In this document: piece by piece, positions 7,593 through 15,958 of the stretch
How the letters are laid out: every line of letters begins with the position of its first letter
How positions within the stretch are numbered: the stretch's first letter is position 1
Assembly: GCA_947475845.1 (NCBI GenBank)
Contig: CANJMO010000021.1
Location: forward strand, 1-36,719
Direction: 5' to 3'
DNA: 36,719 nucleotides
From: Caulobacteraceae bacterium
Lineage (GTDB): Bacteria > Pseudomonadota > Alphaproteobacteria > Caulobacterales > Caulobacteraceae
Position numbers and translations under genes: made by a program
Notes under the pieces: model-generated
What the model was told of the DNA's origin: nothing
What the model saw: only the letters and a program-made list of their open reading frames with translations
Databases searched by the model: none

Positions 7593-8527
7593 GGGCCTGG
7601 TGGATCACCACGGGGGAAGCCGGTTTCCGCACCCAGGCGCGCGGACTGGCCGAAGCGGTGGCGCCGGGCTCGGAGGAAAAGACCATCGGGCTGAAGGCCC
7701 CGTGGTCGCTGATGCCGCCCGCCCTGTGGCGGCTGACGCTGATGGGGCTGGACAAGCGTAAGGACCTCCTGGGGCCGCCATGGCCTGACTTGGTGGTCAG
7801 CTGCGGGCGGCGGGCGGCCAAGGCGGCGATCGCGGTCAAGCGGGCCAGCGGCGGGCGGACCCTGGCCGTGCATATCCAGAACCCGCTGGCGTCGCTGGAT
7901 GAGTTCGACCTGGTGATCGCCATGCGTCACGACGGGATCGAGGGGCCCAATGTGATGCAGATCGATACCGCGCTGCACGACGTCGACCCGGTGGTGCTGG
8001 CGGGAGCAGCAAAGGCTTGGCGGCGGCGTTTCGCCGATCTGCCGAGGCCCCTCACCGGAGTGCTGCTGGGCGGGTCGACTCGGCGGCATCCGTTTGGCGC
8101 GGCGCAGGCGCGGGATCTGGTGGAGCTGCTGAATGCGGTGCGGGACGGCGGCGGCCTGGCGATCACGCCGTCGCGGCGGACGCCCAGGGACGTGAAGGCG
8201 GTTCTGCACGAGGCGTTCGGCGACGATCCGGGCGTCTATCTGTGGAACGAGCAGGGCGACAATCCCTATCGCGGGATCCTGGCGCTGAGCGACCGGATCG
8301 TGGCGACGGGGGACAGCGTGTCCATGGTGTCGGAGGCGGCGGCCACGGGCCGGCCCGTGGCGATCTTCGACCTCGGCGGCGGCAAGCGGCACGCGCACTT
8401 CATCGAGAACCTGGTGGAGCGGAAGTTGGCGGTGCGGCTGGGCGAGGCGCCATTCCTGGCCCCGGCGGCCGAAGGGCCCAATGCGACGCCGGGGGCGATC
8501 GCCGCGGTGCGGCGGCTGATCGGCTAG
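7577..8527 (+). CDS. ELM1/DUF1022 family protein, predicted GT-B-like
   Basis: 316 residues; resembles the 'mitochondrial fission ELM1' family (PF06258). The name comes from plants; the bacterial proteins have unknown function and a predicted GT-B glycosyltransferase-like fold. Visible family features are WWITTGEAGFRTQARGLAEA at the start, PDLVVSCGRRAA near 75, VHIQNP near 97, the LLGGSTRRHPF loop near 168 and TGDSVSMVSEAAATGRPV near 245, the last being a donor-binding-like segment. It overlaps the end of the ligase-GT39 fusion by 16 bases, so translation is probably coupled. It likely works on the same lipid-linked sugar or surface polymer; that is inference from context. Confidence 0.85.
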   Translation: MGQTVRAWWITTGEAGFRTQARGLAEAVAPGSEEKTIGLKAPWSLMPPALWRLTLMGLDKRKDLLGPPWPDLVVSCGRRAAKAAIAVKRASGGRTLAVHIQNPLASLDEFDLVIAMRHDGIEGPNVMQIDTALHDVDPVVLAGAAKAWRRRFADLPRPLTGVLLGGSTRRHPFGAAQARDLVELLNAVRDGGGLAITPSRRTPRDVKAVLHEAFGDDPGVYLWNEQGDNPYRGILALSDRIVATGDSVSMVSEAAATGRPVAIFDLGGGKRHAHFIENLVERKLAVRLGEAPFLAPAAEGPNATPGAIAAVRRLIG

Positions 8528-8530
8528 GAC

Positions 8531-9004
8531 CTAGTCCTGGGCCAACATTCCCACCAGCTTGACCTTGAACACCAGGGTGCTGTTGGGCGGGATCGGACCC
8601 GCGCCGCGCGGACCGTAGCCGAGGGAAGCGGGGACGTAGAGAACCCATTCATCGCCGACATGCATCTTGGGAATGGCTTCCATCCAGCCTGGGACGAGAC
8701 TTTCCAGGGGCATGATGGCGCTCTTGCCGGCAGGCGTGGAGTCGAAGACCTTGCCCGACGTCAACTGCCCCTCGTACTGGACCTTGATGACGTCGCCTTC
8801 CTTGGGCGAAGGGCCGGCCGGGCCGGACTGCAAGATCTTGTACTGCAGACCAGACGGCAGGGAGACCACGCCAGGAAGCTTGGCGTTGGTGGCCAGGAAC
8901 TCTTCGCCCGTAGCCACAGCCGGAGCCGGCGCGCCGGTTTGGGCATGAGCGGCGGCGCTAAGAGCCAAAGAGGCGGCGAGAAGGACGGCGGATGCGGTTT
9001 TCAA
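8531..9004 (-). CDS. FKBP-type peptidyl-prolyl cis-trans isomerase, exported
   Basis: Catalyses prolyl isomerisation during folding in the periplasm. From the TTG at 9004 the protein is 157 residues, beginning with a signal peptide (LKTASAVLLAASLALSAAAHA). The FKBP domain fills about residues 45-157, with the core motifs VQYEGQLTSGKVFDST, GWMEAIPKM, GDEWVLYVPASLGYG and STLVFKVKLV. A TTG at 9058 would extend the frame but overlaps the upstream gene and puts charged residues before the signal peptide, so I prefer 9004; no strong ribosome site marks either. It is convergent with the ELM1-family gene (3 bases between stops) and follows the oxygenase gene on the same strand. Confidence 0.87.
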   Translation of the reverse strand: MKTASAVLLAASLALSAAAHAQTGAPAPAVATGEEFLATNAKLPGVVSLPSGLQYKILQSGPAGPSPKEGDVIKVQYEGQLTSGKVFDSTPAGKSAIMPLESLVPGWMEAIPKMHVGDEWVLYVPASLGYGPRGAGPIPPNSTLVFKVKLVGMLAQD

Positions 9005-9026
9005 CGGATGAGGCTCGCTGTTGGGG

Positions 9027-9728
9027 TCAGGCGGTGACCGGCGTGGTCGGATAGGCAAGCTGGTCGCGGGCGATCCAGGCCTGGGTGACGTAGTTGATGA
9101 TCACCGAGCGGCGCACGCGCGGGATGTCGCGGCGTTCGAAGCCGTGAAAGGTGTGGTCGTTGGGCACGAACACCAGGGCGGTGTTCCACTTGAACGGCGC
9201 GCGGGCGGCCCAGGTCTTCTCATCGAGATAGAGGTCGGTGCCGAGACTCTCCTGATCCGGACCGTCGGGCAGGTAGTAGAGGATGGTGATGCGCTTAACG
9301 CCGAGGTCGGTGTGGGGCTGCAGCCAGAAGCAATCGGTATCCAGCGCATATTCGATGCGGACGTTGGTGTCCGACAGGTCGCAGCCGGTGGCGTCCTGTA
9401 GGGCGCGCACGGTCTCGGGCGCCTGGAAGAAGCGGGCCAGCTGGCCGCAGACCGGATAGCGGGCGTTGTTGGACGCGTCGAAATACTGGCGGCTGTCGTT
9501 GTGCAGCTCGCGCTTGCCGGAGACGCCGTGCAGATCGGGCGCCTGGAAGGGCAGGGCGTGCAGAGCCTTGGCGGTGGCGTCGGGCAGCATCTGCTCGAGG
9601 AACCAGTGCCTGTAAGGCGTGGCCGCGGGCGGCTTCGTCAGGCTTTGGGTCAGGGCGTCCAGCAGGGGCTGCAGATCGGCGTCCAGGCCGGCGGCGGCCG
9701 GTGCGGAAGCGACAGTCTGTTGCGACAT
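9027..9728 (-). CDS. 2-oxoglutarate/Fe(II)-dependent oxygenase family protein (second)
   Basis: 233 residues from the ATG at 9728 (GAGGAG upstream); a longer frame to 9779 has no such site. The iron ligands are H139-x-D141 (LQPHTDLG) and H195 (HTFHGFE), with arginines R206/R207 (RVRRSVIINYV) placed to bind 2-oxoglutarate. Similar enzymes occur in polysaccharide and LPS gene sets, where their substrates are mostly unknown. It differs clearly in sequence from the oxygenase at 4157. It lies directly upstream of the FKBP isomerase on the same strand, probably one transcript. The 325 bases between its start and the TadG-like gene contain divergent promoters. Confidence 0.87.
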   Translation of the reverse strand: MSQQTVASAPAAAGLDADLQPLLDALTQSLTKPPAATPYRHWFLEQMLPDATAKALHALPFQAPDLHGVSGKRELHNDSRQYFDASNNARYPVCGQLARFFQAPETVRALQDATGCDLSDTNVRIEYALDTDCFWLQPHTDLGVKRITILYYLPDGPDQESLGTDLYLDEKTWAARAPFKWNTALVFVPNDHTFHGFERRDIPRVRRSVIINYVTQAWIARDQLAYPTTPVTA

Positions 9729-10053
9729 GGATGGCTCCTCAAGTCGCGCCGGCCGCCCCGTCGACGCATGTCGGCCCAAGTCGACCGACCAGGGACCTTA
9801 GCACTTTTCATTCCCTAGAGGGCGTCGGCGTGCGCCGCAAGGGACGCGGCCGCTTAGCGGGCGGCGCGGCCCCGTGCGACCCAGGGCGCCAATTGTTACT
9901 GTTCAGGTTAAAGGCTGTTATTCATAACCGATATTAACAAGTATTGGGAAAATAGTTTCTGTAATCTATTTATTAAACGCGCCCGTTTATTGAGTTCGGC
10001 AACGCAAAGCTTGGGGGCTTTAGCGATTGCTGAATTGAGATGGGCGGGCTGCC
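9729..10053. other. Intergenic region with AT-rich promoter-like stretch
   Basis: No convincing reading frame. The part nearer the TadG-like gene (about 9890-9990) is clearly richer in A+T than its surroundings, with TTAA-type motifs and a small palindrome (TAAACG-CGCC-CGTTTA near 9973-9988). It probably holds the promoter and operator for the TadG-like gene, and the GC-rich left part that of the oxygenase. I cannot assign a regulator. Confidence 0.45.
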
Positions 10054-11574
10054 ATGAAATTCCGTTGGCCGAAGGTGGATTTCTGGTCTTTCCTGACCGA
10101 CAGGCGCGGGTCGATCACGCCCGCGTTCGCGGTGATGATGTTGCCCCTGACCATGGTGGCGGGGTTCTCGATCGACCTGGCGCGGGCCCACGAGGGGCGG
10201 GCCAAATTGCAGGACGCGGTGGACGCCGCGGCCCTGGCCCTGGCGCACCAGCCGGCGACGGCGACCTTGGATACTCTGCAGCAAGCGGCTCAGCTCTGGA
10301 TCAACGCCGATCTGCATGACAGCGACGTGGTCAAGCCGGTGTCGGTGAGCATCACGCCGTCAAAGGGGCAACTGCTGCTGGCGGCGCATACGACCGAGCC
10401 GGCTCTGGTGTCGGGTCTGGCGGGGATGTCCGAATTTCATCTGGCGGCCAATTCCACGGTCAAGTGGGGCCTGAACCACGTCGAGGCGGCGCTGGTGCTG
10501 GACAACACCGGCTCGATGGCCGGGACCAAGATCTCGACCCTGACATCGGCGGCGCAGACCCTGGTCACCACCCTGCTGGCCCAGGCCGGCAGCGACGTCA
10601 ACGCGGTGAAGATCGCGGTGGTGCCGTTCAGCATGACGGTAAACGTGTTCGGCCAGACCACGATCGGCGCGGGCTATACGCCGCCGGCCGGGGTGACCGG
10701 CGTGCAGCCGAGCGCCTATGGCTCCGACGTGTTCACGACGGCCAACACCAACCGCTTCACCCTGATGAAGAACATGAGCCAGAAGTGGGGCGGGTGCGTT
10801 GAGAGCCGGCCCTATCCCTATGACACCCAGGACACCGCGCCGAGCGCGGCGACCCCGGCCTCGATGTTCGTGCCGTTCTTCGCGCCGGACGAACCGGACA
10901 CGCCGACCAACACCGGCTTCCTCAACAACTATGTGGCGGACGGCGTGAGCGGTACGCCGACCTGGCAGCAGCGCCAGGGCAATGTGGCCAAATACACCGG
11001 GACGGTGCGCTCGGGCTCCAACAGCAACGGCTACACCTATGGGCCGAACGCGGGGTGCTCGCTGGCGCAGATGGTGCGGCTGACCAACAACGCGTCGACG
11101 TTGAGCACCGTGCTGACCAAGATGACCGCGATCGGCGACACCAACCTGGCGGTGGGGCTGCAGTGGGGCTGGCTGGCGCTGTCGCCGACAGCGCCGTTCT
11201 CGGACGGGGTGGCCTACAACACGCCCAACACGACCAAGATCATGGTGTTCCTGACCGACGGCTACAACACAAACACCGACACCAACAACTCCGACGACAG
11301 CTACTATTCCAGCGCCGGCTACATCTGGCAGAACCGCTGGGGGATCACCTCAGGCAGCGCGGCCCAGCGCACGACGGCGATCTGCAGCCATATGAAGACG
11401 GCCGGGATCACGGTCTACACGGTGCGGATCGACGTCAGTGGAGTGTCGCCGGCGGTGCTGCAGGCCTGCGCCTCGACGCCGGCGCAGTTCTACGACGTGC
11501 CGAACGTGGCCAACCTGCCGGCGGCGTTCACCGCCATCGCTGGGCAGATCGGCAAGCTGAGGTTGGCGCAGTAG
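10054..11574 (+). CDS. TadG-like pilus-associated protein with von Willebrand factor A domain
   Basis: 506 residues. The N-terminus (DRRGSITPAFAVMMLPLTMVAGFSIDLARA, about 17-46) is a TadE/TadG-like hydrophobic segment with a processing-like Gly-Ser, anchoring the protein in the inner membrane. The vWA domain starts near 145 with the metal-binding D150-NTGS (DxGxS), has the threonine-loop-like GDTNLAVGLQWG near 360 and the MVFLTDGYN strand near 398. A long Thr/Asn/Pro-rich insert lies between these motifs. Such proteins belong to Tad (Flp) pilus systems or secreted surface complexes, but no tad ATPase or pilin gene is nearby, so it is an orphan here. A serial set of paralogues is common in Caulobacterales. 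Confidence 0.85.
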   Translation: MKFRWPKVDFWSFLTDRRGSITPAFAVMMLPLTMVAGFSIDLARAHEGRAKLQDAVDAAALALAHQPATATLDTLQQAAQLWINADLHDSDVVKPVSVSITPSKGQLLLAAHTTEPALVSGLAGMSEFHLAANSTVKWGLNHVEAALVLDNTGSMAGTKISTLTSAAQTLVTTLLAQAGSDVNAVKIAVVPFSMTVNVFGQTTIGAGYTPPAGVTGVQPSAYGSDVFTTANTNRFTLMKNMSQKWGGCVESRPYPYDTQDTAPSAATPASMFVPFFAPDEPDTPTNTGFLNNYVADGVSGTPTWQQRQGNVAKYTGTVRSGSNSNGYTYGPNAGCSLAQMVRLTNNASTLSTVLTKMTAIGDTNLAVGLQWGWLALSPTAPFSDGVAYNTPNTTKIMVFLTDGYNTNTDTNNSDDSYYSSAGYIWQNRWGITSGSAAQRTTAICSHMKTAGITVYTVRIDVSGVSPAVLQACASTPAQFYDVPNVANLPAAFTAIAGQIGKLRLAQ

Positions 11575-11575
11575 C

Positions 11576-11983
11576 TTAGGTGGTCGAACGTTTGCGGCGC
11601 GCGGCGATGCCCAGCAGCAGGGACGAGCCGGCGATGGCGATCAGGGGCGCGCCGATCATGGCGGCCTTGGCCCGGCGGCGCAGGCCGCGCAGTTTGCTGA
11701 GGTCGCCCTTGGACCATAGCAGCCAGCGCTTGATGCGCCCGGTCTGCGGGGCGGGGCCATCGTAGAGCTCGGCGATGGGATCGGCCTCGATCGCCTGATC
11801 GATGACTTCGCGGCTCTTGCGGTAGGTGAGGGCGCTGTCCAGCGCCACAAAACCCCACAGGGCGATCCACGGCACCAGGGCCGCCTTAGCGACGCTCTGG
11901 ATCAGGCCGGGGGCTTCCACCGCCGCGTCGTCCGTGTTGGCCATATTCTTCGACAAGGCTTGCTTCCTCATACAGGGGATCAT
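11576..11983 (-). CDS. Small membrane protein of unknown function
   Basis: 135 residues with two hydrophobic segments, about 29-50 (ALVPWIALWGFVALDSAL) and 104-128 (AMIGAPLIAIAGSSLLLGIAA), separated by a charged middle part that is rich in Arg and Lys near the second segment. A topology with the loop in the cytoplasm fits the positive charges. The start is not certain: ATG at 11983 has AGGGA four bases upstream, and ATGs at codons 5 and 14 are possible. No family recognised. It is convergent with the TadG-like gene with one base between the stop codons. Confidence 0.6.
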   Translation of the reverse strand: MIPCMRKQALSKNMANTDDAAVEAPGLIQSVAKAALVPWIALWGFVALDSALTYRKSREVIDQAIEADPIAELYDGPAPQTGRIKRWLLWSKGDLSKLRGLRRRAKAAMIGAPLIAIAGSSLLLGIAARRKRSTT

Positions 11984-12045
11984 CCGTCCCTTTTGACAAT
12001 ATAGGGTTATTTTGCGCGGTCACCTCGTTGCGCGAGGCAAAACGA

Positions 12046-12083
12046 AAAGCCCCGCCCTGCGTGGTGAACGCAGAGCGGGGCCA
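12046..12083 (-). terminator. Intrinsic terminator
   Basis: Hairpin GCCCCGCCCTGCG ... CGCAGAGCGGGGC with a short loop, ending in TTTT on the minus strand. It lies downstream of the truncated Tyr/Gly/Arg-rich gene end (stop at 12128) and is probably the original terminator of that gene. Confidence 0.7.
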
Positions 12084-12127
12084 TTTGGTCGAGAGGAGCA
12101 GTCGAACTGCTCCGCTATCGGAGGGGC

Positions 12128-12190
12128 TTAACGCCCGTAGTAGCCGCGATCGTAGCTGCGATTGTCGTAGCCGTAGTCGCGGCGAGCTGA
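12128..12190 (-). pseudogene. 3' end of a Tyr/Gly/Arg-rich protein gene, 5' part lost
   Basis: The minus strand encodes a short tail RRDYGYDNRSYDRGYYGR followed by TAA and then a good terminator. This composition is typical of the ends of small exported Caulobacterales proteins. Upstream of about 12190 the sequence no longer looks coding on this strand; instead strong coding bias begins on the plus strand. No start codon with a ribosome site can be found for this tail, so I read it as the remnant of a gene whose 5' part was deleted. Confidence 0.45.
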
Positions 12191-12191
12191 T

Positions 12192-12425
12192 TTTAGCTGT
12201 GTGCTGCCCGTGGGTCTTGTGCGCCTGTTCAACGCCGCAGCCCTTGGGGTCGATCCCAGCGCCGTTCCCGCGCCCGCCGGCCTCGCTGACGACGCGCCCT
12301 CCGGCGTTGAGTGCTCTGCCCTGGCGAGCGTTTTCATCGACAACTTCGGCAAGTACCACGCCGTCGCCAGCCAACTGAACGCCCATATCGACTGGGACGA
12401 GGAGCAGGAAGCCGCCGCGCCCTAA
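12192..12425 (+). pseudogene. 3' end of an unidentified gene, 5' part lost
   Basis: This frame shows very strong G/C bias at third codon positions and reads ...GLVRLFNAAALGVDPSAVP... to ...NAHIDWDEEQEAAAP-stop. It lacks a proper start: the first possible codon (GTG at 12201) has no ribosome site, and the reading frame seems to begin abruptly near 12190, where the opposite-strand remnant ends. The stretch LASVFIDNFGKY is weakly like the end of PEP carboxykinases (FIxNFxKY), but the rest does not match and I do not claim that identity. Most likely a C-terminal fragment of a deleted gene. Confidence 0.4.
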
Positions 12426-12464
12426 GGCGGGGTTGCCCCCAGTTGGGGGTATGCTTTGAGGAGC

Positions 12465-12539
<75 letters not shown>

Positions 12540-12637
12540 GAAGGCCGGGGTTCTAGCGAATGCCGGCGGGCAGGTGAAGCCCAAATCGGCGGCCGGTGTC
12601 GCTTGACGCCAATCGACGGCGCTTGCACTGAAGCCGA

Positions 12638-12787
12638 ATGGCGAAGCCGACCGGCAAACCCGAGCAGTCAGATGCTGCAAAGACCGAGCGCGAACAGCGG
12701 CTGGCCAAGGCGCTGAGGGCCAATCTGCGACGACGTAAAGCGCCGGCGCCCATCGAATCGCCGCCGGACGACAGCGGCGCGAAATAA
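12638..12787 (+). CDS. Small basic conserved protein upstream of murA
   Basis: A 49-residue frame starting MAKPTGKPEQSDAAK, with a central helix-like segment (TEREQRLAKALRANLRRRKA) and an acidic-Pro tail ending SGAK. The central motif REQRLAxALRxNLxRRKAQ occurs in small alphaproteobacterial proteins, many of them encoded close to murA; that statement is from memory. It has good third-position G/C bias and sits between tRNA-Thr and murA. No obvious ribosome site precedes the ATG (GAAGCCGA at -8). The amphipathic basic helix could bind nucleic acid, but function is unknown. It is easily missed because of its length. Confidence 0.65.
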   Translation: MAKPTGKPEQSDAAKTEREQRLAKALRANLRRRKAPAPIESPPDDSGAK

Positions 12788-12923
12788 CCCCTCTTTCACA
12801 AGGCTTTGCCTTAGCGCCTGCACGCGCTTTGCGTAGGGGCTTGCGTCCTATAGAACCGCGCCTCCACATGGGCGTACCGGGCGCGGCTTGTCGCCGGTTC
12901 GGGCGTCTGGGCGCGAGGGCTTC

Positions 12924-14213
12924 ATGGATCGCATCGCCATCGTCGGCGGAGCGCGGCTGGAGGGAGAAATCCCGATCAGCGGCGCCAAGAACTCGGCCAT
13001 CAAGCTGATGGCGGCGAGTCTTCTGACCGATCAGCCCTTGCGGCTGACCAATATGCCGCGTCTGGCCGACACCCGTTTTCTGGGCCGGCTGCTGAAGCGG
13101 CTCGGCGCCGAGGTGATCGAGCGCGACGGCGATGACGGCGCCGAAACCGTCCTGCGCACCTCCGAGATCGTCAGCGCCATCGCGCCTTATGACCTGGTTC
13201 GCCAGATGCGGGCCTCCTTCAATGTGCTGGGGCCCCTGGTTGCGCGTGCGGGGCACGCCAAGGTGTCGCTGCCGGGAGGATGCACGATCGGTGCGCGCCC
13301 AGTCGATCTGCACTTGAAAGCGCTGGAGGCCCTGGGGGCTTCGATCGATCTGCACGAGGGCTATGTCTACGCCCAGGCCCCGCGCGGCCTGAAAGGCGCA
13401 GAGATCGAGTTTCCCTTTGTTTCCGTGGGTGCGACGGAGCACACGCTGCTCGCCGCCGTGCTGGCGGACGGTGAAACCATCATCCGCAAGGCCGCCTGCG
13501 AGCCGGAGATCGGCGATCTTGCCGATTGCCTGATCGCCATGGGCGCGAAGATCGAAGGCGCCGGCACGCCCACCATCCGCATCAAGGGCGTAGCCCGGCT
13601 GGGCGGGACGACGCACTCGGTAATCCCCGACCGAATCGAAACCGGCACGTTCGCCCTGGCGGCGGCCATGGCCGGCGGAGAGGTGCGTCTGGTCAAGACG
13701 CGTAGCGATTTCATCGAAGCCCTGTTGGTGAAGATGGAAGAGGCCGGGGTTCAGGTGACCCGCGCCGCCGATTCCGTGACCATCAAGCGTGACGGAGCCC
13801 GTCGCCTGAAGGCGGTGGATATCGACACCCAGCCCTATCCGGCGTTCGCCACCGATCTGCAGGCGCAGTTCATGGCGCTGATGACCCTGGCCGACGGCGA
13901 AAGCGTGATCCGCGAGAGCATCTTCGAAAACCGCTTCATGCACGCGCCGGAACTGGCCCGTCTGGGCGCCGACATCACGGTGCAGGGCGGCGAGGCGCGG
14001 GTGAAGGGTGTCGACAAGCTGTTCGGCGCTCAGGTCATGGCGACGGATTTGCGCGCATCGGTCAGCCTAGTGGTCGCCGGGCTGGCGGCGAGGGGCGAGA
14101 CCGTGGTCAACCGGGTGTATCACCTAGACCGAGGTTTCGAGCGCCTGGAAGCCAAGCTGAGCGCCTGCGGCGCCAATATACGGCGCATCAGCGACAGCAG
14201 TGAGGAGTTGTAG
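12924..14213 (+). CDS. murA: UDP-N-acetylglucosamine 1-carboxyvinyltransferase MurA
   Basis: First committed step of peptidoglycan synthesis: transfers enolpyruvate from PEP to UDP-GlcNAc in the cytoplasm; target of fosfomycin. 429 residues from the ATG at 12924 (GCGAGGG upstream), the usual length. The start [25 protein letters not shown] is the family N-terminus; an earlier ATG at 12888 would add 12 unrelated residues. The active-site loop has the PEP-reactive cysteine C120 ([13 protein letters not shown]), so fosfomycin sensitivity at the target is expected. K22-type lysine lies in SGAKNSA. First gene of a long operon; the next gene starts 3 bases after the stop. Confidence 0.97.
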   Translation: MDRIAIVGGARLEGEIPISGAKNSAIKLMAASLLTDQPLRLTNMPRLADTRFLGRLLKRLGAEVIERDGDDGAETVLRTSEIVSAIAPYDLVRQMRASFNVLGPLVARAGHAKVSLPGGCTIGARPVDLHLKALEALGASIDLHEGYVYAQAPRGLKGAEIEFPFVSVGATEHTLLAAVLADGETIIRKAACEPEIGDLADCLIAMGAKIEGAGTPTIRIKGVARLGGTTHSVIPDRIETGTFALAAAMAGGEVRLVKTRSDFIEALLVKMEEAGVQVTRAADSVTIKRDGARRLKAVDIDTQPYPAFATDLQAQFMALMTLADGESVIRESIFENRFMHAPELARLGADITVQGGEARVKGVDKLFGAQVMATDLRASVSLVVAGLAARGETVVNRVYHLDRGFERLEAKLSACGANIRRISDSSEEL

Positions 14214-14216
14214 GCG

Positions 14217-14672
14217 ATGGCGTCCGAAGCCCTGTCCGGGGCCGCGCTAACTGTGTTGGCGGACGACGTCGAGGATCTGAGGGTGATCTCGGCGGCGCTG
14301 CAAGACGCCGTCTGCGCGATCGCCGATATTCAGGTCGAAAAGGCTGCGCGCCGAGTAACCGTTTCGTTCAATCGCTTCCGCTGGGAGGGCGCCGCCAAGC
14401 GAGGCGGAGAGCGGGTCAGATCTGGTCTGCAACTGGGCGGCGTGCTCGACGTGAAGGCCAAGCGCCTGCGCCGCGATGCGCCCAAGGCGATCCTGTCGCT
14501 TTTGGCGGTTTCGTTTGAAGCGGGAGAGGCCCCCGGCGGCGCGATCACCCTGTCATTCGCCGGCGGCGGCGAACTGAAAATCGAGGTGGAATGCATCGAT
14601 GCCGTCCTGGCCGATGTTTCGCCTCCCTGGCCGACTCCGCGCCGCCCCTCGCACAACCTGTCGGAGGGGTGA
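14217..14672 (+). CDS. DUF2948 family protein
   Basis: 151 residues. DUF2948 proteins are found almost only in Alphaproteobacteria and usually sit between murA and hisD, as here. Recognisable parts are LTVLADDVEDLRVISAALQDAV (about 11-32) and FNRFRWE (about 51-57), then a beta-rich half ending with LKIEVECIDAVLADVSPPWPTPRRPSH. Function unknown. No membrane segment or catalytic motif is seen. It starts 3 bases after murA and ends 5 bases before hisD, so it is co-transcribed with both. Confidence 0.88.
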   Translation: MASEALSGAALTVLADDVEDLRVISAALQDAVCAIADIQVEKAARRVTVSFNRFRWEGAAKRGGERVRSGLQLGGVLDVKAKRLRRDAPKAILSLLAVSFEAGEAPGGAITLSFAGGGELKIEVECIDAVLADVSPPWPTPRRPSHNLSEG

Positions 14673-14677
14673 TCTGC

Positions 14678-15958
14678 ATGCGCCGTTTCGACAGCAGTGA
14701 CTCCAATTTCGATTCTGACTTCAAGACCTTCCTCGATGAGCCGCGCGGTTCGCCCGCCGACGTGGATTTGGCGGTTGCCGACATCCTGGGGCGGGTCAAG
14801 GCCGAGGGGCTACCGGCCGTGCTCGACTACGCCGAGCGGTTCGACAGGGTGAAGCTCGACGCTCAGAGCCTGCGGGTCACGCGTGAGCAGATCGAGGAGG
14901 GCGTGGCCCGCACGCCGACGGCAGTGCGCGAGGCCATCGGGTTCGCCGCCGCCCGCATCCGCGCCTATCACGAACGGCAAAGGCCCGCGGACCAGCGCTT
15001 CACGGATGATGCCGGGGTTGAGCTGGGTTGGCGCTGGACGCCTCTGGAATCCGTCGGAATCTACGTTCCAGGCGGCCGCGCCGCCTATCCTTCAACCGTG
15101 CTGATGAATGCGGTGCCCGCAGCTGCGGCCGGTGTCGATCGCATCGCCATGATCACGCCGCCCGGCCGGTTGGAGCCGGCGGTTCTGGCCGCCGCCGCGG
15201 CGGCAGGGGTCAGCGAAATTTGGCGGGTCGGCGGCGCCCACGGCGTGGCGGCCCTGGCCTACGGCGCAGGACCGATCCTGCCGGTCGACAAGATCGTCGG
15301 CCCGGGCAACGCCTATGTCACGGCGGCCAAGCGGCGACTGTACGGGGTGGTCGGCATCGACGCCCTGGCCGGACCGTCGGAAATCGTGGTGGTGGCCGAC
15401 GGTAAGAACAATCCCGACTGGATCGCCGCCGATCTGCTGTCGCAGGCCGAACACGACCCGGACGCACAATCGATCCTGATCACCGACGACGCCGCCTTCG
15501 GCGCCGCGGTGGCGACGTCGGTGGAGCGCCAGCTGGAGCTGCTGGCGACAGGAGTCGACGCGCGGGCGTCGTGGACGGCGCACGGCGCGATCATTCTGGC
15601 GCCGTTGGAAGACTCTCCGCGCCTAGTCAATCTGATCGCGCCTGAGCACGTTGAATTTGCGGTCGATCATCCTGAGCGCCTATCCGACGGTGTGCGGCAT
15701 GCCGGCGCGATTTTCCTGGGGCGATATGCACCCGAAGCGATCGGCGACTATGTGGCGGGCTCAAATCATGTGCTGCCCACCAGCCGTTCGGCGCGGTTCT
15801 CCTCGGGCCTGTCGCTCTATGACTTCATCAAGCGCACTTCGATCATCCGTTGCGACGTGGAGGCGTTCGGCCGCTTAGCCGGGCATACCGTGGCTCTGGC
15901 CGAAGCGGAGGGCCTGCCGGCCCACGCGCGTTCCGCCTCGATCCGACTGAACCGATGA
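14678..15958 (+). CDS. hisD: Histidinol dehydrogenase HisD
   Basis: Last two steps of histidine synthesis: oxidises L-histidinol to L-histidine with two NAD+, zinc-dependent, in the cytoplasm. 426 residues from the ATG at 14678, which has GGAGGGG 8 bases upstream; a longer frame would overlap DUF2948. Family motifs are PGGRAAYPSTVLMN, the NAD-binding VGGAHGVAALAYG, VDKIVGPGNAYV, the zinc-binding QAEHDP and the catalytic E323-H324 (IAPEH). The C-terminal GSNHVLPT is also intact. Its stop overlaps the next start (ATGA at 15955-15958). Confidence 0.96.
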   Translation: MRRFDSSDSNFDSDFKTFLDEPRGSPADVDLAVADILGRVKAEGLPAVLDYAERFDRVKLDAQSLRVTREQIEEGVARTPTAVREAIGFAAARIRAYHERQRPADQRFTDDAGVELGWRWTPLESVGIYVPGGRAAYPSTVLMNAVPAAAAGVDRIAMITPPGRLEPAVLAAAAAAGVSEIWRVGGAHGVAALAYGAGPILPVDKIVGPGNAYVTAAKRRLYGVVGIDALAGPSEIVVVADGKNNPDWIAADLLSQAEHDPDAQSILITDDAAFGAAVATSVERQLELLATGVDARASWTAHGAIILAPLEDSPRLVNLIAPEHVEFAVDHPERLSDGVRHAGAIFLGRYAPEAIGDYVAGSNHVLPTSRSARFSSGLSLYDFIKRTSIIRCDVEAFGRLAGHTVALAEAEGLPAHARSASIRLNR

